Shown here piece by piece: positions 1 to 5,318 of a DNA stretch of 5,318 nucleotides. Made by a program: the position numbers and the translations under genes. Numbering within the stretch: the stretch's first letter is position 1; each line of letters begins with the position of its first letter. The notes beneath the pieces are model-generated. The model did not search any database. It worked only from the letters and a program-made list of their open reading frames with translations, and was not told the origin of the DNA. This DNA is from an uncultured Rhodobiaceae bacterium (GTDB lineage Bacteria; Pseudomonadota; Alphaproteobacteria; RS24). The stretch lies in the NCBI GenBank assembly GCA_913020275.1, contig CAJWBV010000079.1:1-5318 (forward strand), read 5' to 3'.

Positions 1-212
1 ATACCACGAAAGCGCTTTGCCTTGCCCTTGCGGCGCAAAGTATTCACGGCCTTGACCTTGACATCGAACAATGCCTCAACCGCTTCCTTAATAACTTTTT
101 TATCGGCATCAATGGCAACGCGGAAAACGATTTGGTTGTTTTCCGATGCAATTGTCGCCTTCTCGGTAATAACCGGTGCGCGAATGACGTCGTAATATTG
201 CTCAGTGCTCAT
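1..212 (-). CDS. rplW: 50S ribosomal protein L23, partial (C-terminus beyond the window)
   Basis: L23 binds domain III of 23S rRNA beside the polypeptide exit tunnel and is the docking site for trigger factor and SRP in bacteria. Translating the minus strand from the ATG at 212-210 gives 70 codons with no stop before the window edge. It begins [20 protein letters not shown], and the (Y)DVIRxPxITEK opening is the hallmark of bacterial L23. Residues 43-57 ([15 protein letters not shown]) match the conserved L23 core, followed by the basic stretch [13 protein letters not shown] that contacts rRNA. The family is usually near 95-100 residues, so roughly 27 are missing at the left edge. The start codon overlaps the rplD stop (ATGA), and a GAGGAG ribosome binding site at 226-221 lies inside the last rplD codons, 8 bases upstream, so translation is probably coupled to L4. 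Identification is secure; the exact end cannot be seen. Confidence 0.97.
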   Translation of the reverse strand, partial: MSTEQYYDVIRAPVITEKATIASENNQIVFRVAIDADKKVIKEAVEALFDVKVKAVNTLRRKGKAKRFRG

Positions 213-829
213 TTGAAACGCTCCTCAAGGCTCGACAGCGCAGCCTTTGTCAGCACCAGCTTGTCGCGCCGCAAAATGTCATACACATTAATACCTTGCG
301 CCGGCAGAACGTCGACACAAGCAATGTTGCGCGCGGCGCGGGCAAAGTTTTCGTCAAGCTCCGGCCCATCGATAATCAGCGCATTGTCAATGCCCAGCTT
401 GGCAAGCTGCTGGCGCAGGCCCGCGGTTTTGCCGTCTTTAGATTTGGCATCTTCCAACACAACAAGTTGCTCCGACGCGGTCTTGCTGGACAGTGCCATT
501 TTCAGCGCCAATGCGCGCACTTTCTTCGGCATGCCAATCGCATGACTGCGCGGCACGGGTCCATGCGCCTTGCCACCGCCGACGAAAATATTTGACTTGC
601 GGTTACCGTGACGCGCCCCGCCGCCACCTTTCTGGCGGCCAAACTTCTTGGTCGTGCCGGTGATCTCACCGCGCGGTTTGGTCTTATGCGTACCGGCCTG
701 ACGCGCTGCAAGCTGATAGGTCACCATGCGCTGCAAAATATCAGCGCGCGGGGCAATGCCGAACACAGCCTCGTTCAAATCGACCGAGCCGATTGCTTTA
801 GCATCAAGCGTTGTTAAATCCGCCTTCAT
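209..829 (-). CDS. rplD: 50S ribosomal protein L4
   Basis: L4 is a primary 23S rRNA-binding protein. Its globular domain sits on the 50S surface and its long loop reaches the exit-tunnel constriction with L22. In gammaproteobacteria L4 also represses its own S10 operon. The 206-residue product is a normal family length. Residues about 44-95 form the basic, Gly-rich loop ([20 protein letters not shown], then [10 protein letters not shown], then [10 protein letters not shown]). [16 protein letters not shown] (101-116) and the C-terminal [20 protein letters not shown] region (173-192) are typical of alphaproteobacterial L4. The start is ambiguous. GTG at 832-830 and ATG at 829-827 are adjacent and in frame; I chose ATG because homologues begin MKxDxxTLD, and AAAGGA at 844-839 is 9 bases away. 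The ATG overlaps the rplC stop by one base (TGATG), and the gene's own stop overlaps rplW. Odd point: the usual QKGTGxAR motif reads QKGGGGAR at residues 66-73. Confidence 0.97.
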   Translation of the reverse strand: MKADLTTLDAKAIGSVDLNEAVFGIAPRADILQRMVTYQLAARQAGTHKTKPRGEITGTTKKFGRQKGGGGARHGNRKSNIFVGGGKAHGPVPRSHAIGMPKKVRALALKMALSSKTASEQLVVLEDAKSKDGKTAGLRQQLAKLGIDNALIIDGPELDENFARAARNIACVDVLPAQGINVYDILRRDKLVLTKAALSSLEERFK

Positions 830-1665
830 CACTGACCATCCTTTGCGCCGTCCGGCGTGTCGGTTTCCTCTGCAGGTGCTTCGGTATCGCTTTCGGCTTC
901 GGCTGAAGGTTCGGCTTCTGCCTCAACGGGCGCCTCAACATGCGCTTCGGCTTCTGCCTCTTCAACGATTTCGGGTTCTTCGGCTTGCGGCTCTTCAAAC
1001 AAAGCCGCAGGCAGAGGCACATCGGCCGGCAGCGGTCGCTTGACCGCATCGCGTAGCAACACCCAGCCGCCCTTTGCACCAGGTACAGCGCCCTTGACCA
1101 TCACAAGACCGCGCTCAATATCAGTTTTGACCACGGTGAGGTTTTGCGCAGTCACCCGCACATCACCCATGTGACCGGCCATTTTCTTGCCTTTAAAAAC
1201 CTTGCCTGGGTCTTGGCACTGCCCTGTCGAACCATGGCTACGGTGCGAGATCGACACACCATGCGAGGCGCGAAGACCGCCAAAATTATGCCGCTTCATG
1301 GCACCGGCAAAGCCCTTACCGATGGAAACGCCGGTGGCGTCAACATGCTGACCTTCCACGAAATGATTGGCGGCCAGCTTTGCGCCGACATCAATCATAT
1401 TTTCAGGCGAAACGCGAAACTCCGCCAGACGGCGCTTAGGCTCAACCTTTGCGCGCGCAAAATGTCCGCGCGCGGCCTTGGTGGTGCGCTTGACCTTGGC
1501 AAAACCGGCACCCAGCTGAACGGCGGTGTAGCCATCCTTGTCTTCGGTGCGCTGGGCCACAACCTGACAGCCGTCAAGTTTCAGCACCGTTACCGGCACG
1601 TGCTGGCCGGCATCGGTAAACAGGCGCGTCATGCCCACTTTCTGTACAATCAATCCGGAACGCAT
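829..1665 (-). CDS. rplC: 50S ribosomal protein L3 with acidic C-terminal tail
   Basis: L3 is an early 50S assembly protein; its central extension reaches the peptidyl transferase centre. The product begins [20 protein letters not shown], the standard L3 N-terminus. The family signature lies at residues 102-125 (F102, D109, T111, GKGFAG 116-121, R125). [21 protein letters not shown] spans 144-164, and Q149 corresponds to the glutamine methylated by PrmB in E. coli. The core ends near residue 210 ([18 protein letters not shown]). After it comes a low-complexity tail to residue 278, with 22 Asp/Glu and one Lys in the last 58 residues, so the protein is well longer than the 209 residues of E. 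coli L3. An in-frame upstream ATG at 1710 was rejected: it lies inside rpsJ and its residues do not look like L3, whereas GGGAG at 1678-1674 sits 8 bases before the chosen ATG. The gap from rpsJ is 19 bases; the stop overlaps rplD. Confidence 0.97.
   Translation of the reverse strand: MRSGLIVQKVGMTRLFTDAGQHVPVTVLKLDGCQVVAQRTEDKDGYTAVQLGAGFAKVKRTTKAARGHFARAKVEPKRRLAEFRVSPENMIDVGAKLAANHFVEGQHVDATGVSIGKGFAGAMKRHNFGGLRASHGVSISHRSHGSTGQCQDPGKVFKGKKMAGHMGDVRVTAQNLTVVKTDIERGLVMVKGAVPGAKGGWVLLRDAVKRPLPADVPLPAALFEEPQAEEPEIVEEAEAEAHVEAPVEAEAEPSAEAESDTEAPAEETDTPDGAKDGQ
910..960 (-). repeat. Short in-frame repeat in the L3 acidic tail
   Basis: An exact 15-base unit (ttcggcttctgcctc on the plus strand) occurs at 910-924 and again at 946-960. 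The two copies are 36 bases apart, a multiple of three. On the coding strand each copy encodes EAEAE, at L3 residues 248-252 and 236-240. The flanks are also Glu/Ala/Val/Pro-rich. Such coding repeats could let the tail grow or shrink by slippage without breaking the frame; that is inference. Confidence 0.75.
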
Positions 1666-1673
1666 GTTCACGT

Positions 1674-1678
1674 CTCCC
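1674..1678 (-). promoter_or_regulatory. Ribosome binding site of rplC (decides the start)
   Basis: The minus strand reads GGGAG 8 bases before the ATG at 1665. It supports the [11 protein letters not shown] start over the in-frame ATG 45 bases upstream within rpsJ. It lies in the 19-base rpsJ-rplC spacer, which has no room for a promoter. Confidence 0.8.
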
Positions 1679-1684
1679 AAATTC

Positions 1685-1996
1685 TTACAGCTTGATCTGC
1701 ACGTCGACACCGGCGGGCAGATCTAGTTTCATCAGCGCATCAACCGTTTGCGGGGTCGGATCGACAATATCGAGCATGCGCTTATGCGTCCGAATTTCGA
1801 ACTGCTCGCGGCTCTTTTTGTCGATATGCGGTCCCCGCAATACGGTGAATTTTTCAATATGCGTGGGCAGCGGGATAGGACCACGCACATCGGCGCCCGT
1901 CCGCTTGGCGGTATTGAGAATTTCACGCGCCGAATTGTCCAACACACGGTGGTCGAACGCCTTCAGGCGAATGCGGATATTTTGGCTCTGTACCAT
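1685..1996 (-). CDS. rpsJ: 30S ribosomal protein S10 (NusE)
   Basis: S10 is a 3' domain protein of the 30S head and, as NusE, partners NusB in transcription antitermination and contacts NusG. The product is 103 residues, the same length as E. coli S10. It starts [20 protein letters not shown], and [10 protein letters not shown] is nearly invariant. [16 protein letters not shown] (36-51) is the conserved loop region and overlaps the family signature. [20 protein letters not shown] and [20 protein letters not shown] close the protein as in other alphaproteobacteria. An in-frame GTG at 2014-2012 would add six residues (MGTGSK), but it abuts the T-tract of the upstream hairpin. AGGA at 2006-2003, 6 bases before the ATG at 1996, favours the shorter form. 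This is the first gene of the S10 block. It sits directly behind a predicted terminator, so its expression likely depends on read-through or regulated antitermination; that last point is inference. Confidence 0.98.
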   Translation of the reverse strand: MVQSQNIRIRLKAFDHRVLDNSAREILNTAKRTGADVRGPIPLPTHIEKFTVLRGPHIDKKSREQFEIRTHKRMLDIVDPTPQTVDALMKLDLPAGVDVQIKL

Positions 1997-2000
1997 CTTG

Positions 2001-2006
2001 CTTCCT
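2001..2006 (-). promoter_or_regulatory. Ribosome binding site of rpsJ (decides the start)
   Basis: The minus strand reads AGGAAG here, with AGGA ending 6 bases before the rpsJ ATG. It selects the ATG at 1996 over the GTG at 2014. It lies only 8 bases beyond the end of the terminator T-tract, so the untranslated stretch between hairpin and ribosome site is minimal. Confidence 0.8.
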
Positions 2007-2014
2007 GTTCCCAC

Positions 2015-2044
2015 AAAAAAGAGCGCATCACCTTGATGCGCTCT
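2015..2044 (-). terminator. Rho-independent terminator or attenuator between tuf and rpsJ
   Basis: On the minus strand the arm AGAGCGCATCA (2044-2034), a three-base loop AGG (2033-2031) and the arm TGATGCGCTCT (2030-2020) form a perfect 11-bp hairpin. The T at 2020 begins a run of six T (2020-2015). This is a textbook intrinsic terminator shape, oriented to stop transcription coming from fusA-tuf. It begins 11 bases after the tuf TAG stop codon and ends 18 bases before the rpsJ ATG. No promoter fits between it and rpsJ, so it is either a partial terminator lowering S10-operon expression relative to EF-Tu, or an attenuator for the S10 operon. The hairpin is seen directly; its efficiency and any regulation are inferred. 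Confidence 0.85.
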
Positions 2045-2055
2045 GATATCACTTC

Positions 2056-3246
<1,191 letters not shown>

Positions 3247-3251
3247 TTTTT

Positions 3252-3257
3252 CTCTCC
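3252..3257 (-). promoter_or_regulatory. Ribosome binding site of tuf
   Basis: The minus strand reads GGAGAG followed by five A and then the ATG at 3246. It lies in the 30-base fusA-tuf spacer (3247-3276), which otherwise shows no hairpin or promoter, so fusA and tuf are probably cotranscribed. Confidence 0.75.
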
Positions 3258-3276
3258 GTCGGATCTTCTAATTCGG

Positions 3277-5318
<2,042 letters not shown>

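Noticed and set aside
132..545. Plus-strand open frames opposite rplD and rplW.
   Set aside because: They overlap two well-identified ribosomal protein genes and show no domain or supporting ribosome binding site.
804..1079. Minus-strand Lys/Pro/Arg-rich frame overlapping the rplC tail, which could hint that the tail is a frameshift artefact.
   Set aside because: The L3 frame runs without a break from the conserved core through the tail to a stop that overlaps rplD exactly as expected for this operon, so the acidic tail frame is the real one.
1144..1695. Long plus-strand open frame (183 codons) opposite rplC.
   Set aside because: It is antisense to a secure conserved gene, has no recognisable domain, and is expected from the codon bias of the real gene.
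1963..2028. A 21-codon minus-strand reading frame starting inside the hairpin (ATG at 2028-2026) as a possible leader peptide overlapping the rpsJ start.
   Set aside because: The only ribosome-site-like bases (AAGG) are 2 bases from the ATG and inside the stem, and the frame has no regulatory codon run. It is probably chance.
3247..3276. Possible promoter or terminator in the fusA-tuf spacer.
   Set aside because: Only 30 bases, no inverted repeat, no recognisable -10/-35 pair; only the tuf ribosome binding site is visible.

Overview
This window is a piece of the bacterial str-S10 ribosomal protein and elongation factor cluster. All genes lie on the minus strand. In transcription order, from right to left, they are fusA (EF-G, 5' end cut by the window edge), tuf (EF-Tu), rpsJ (S10), rplC (L3), rplD (L4) and rplW (L23, 3' part cut by the left edge). 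The order fusA-tuf-rpsJ-rplC-rplD-rplW, with tuf joined directly to the S10 operon, is an ancestral bacterial layout. The proteins read as alphaproteobacterial: L3 has a typical alphaproteobacterial core plus a Glu/Ala-rich C-terminal tail, and L4 and L23 look closest to Rhodobacterales-like homologues as I remember them. Order or genus cannot be fixed from this sequence alone.

Layout: fusA fills 3277-5318 and lacks only about a dozen N-terminal residues. A 30-base spacer carrying the EF-Tu ribosome binding site leads to tuf (2056-3246). The tuf-rpsJ spacer (1997-2055) holds a perfect 11-bp hairpin followed by a T-tract on the minus strand, a strong candidate intrinsic terminator or attenuator, ending only 18 bases before the rpsJ start codon. 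rpsJ (1685-1996), rplC (829-1665), rplD (209-829) and rplW (1-212) then follow with a 19-base gap and two stop/start overlaps, so they form one translationally coupled unit. No stretch over 300 bases lacks a gene; about 97% or more of the window is coding.

Functionally, EF-Tu and EF-G drive aminoacyl-tRNA delivery and translocation. S10 is a 30S head protein, and L3, L4 and L23 are early-assembling 50S proteins, with L4 and L23 at the exit tunnel. I found no mobile element, RNA gene, CRISPR array or novel system. The points worth a second look are the terminator pressed against rpsJ, the acidic L3 tail, a Gly-rich variant of the conserved L4 tunnel-loop motif, and the unusual, internally shifting codon usage of tuf.
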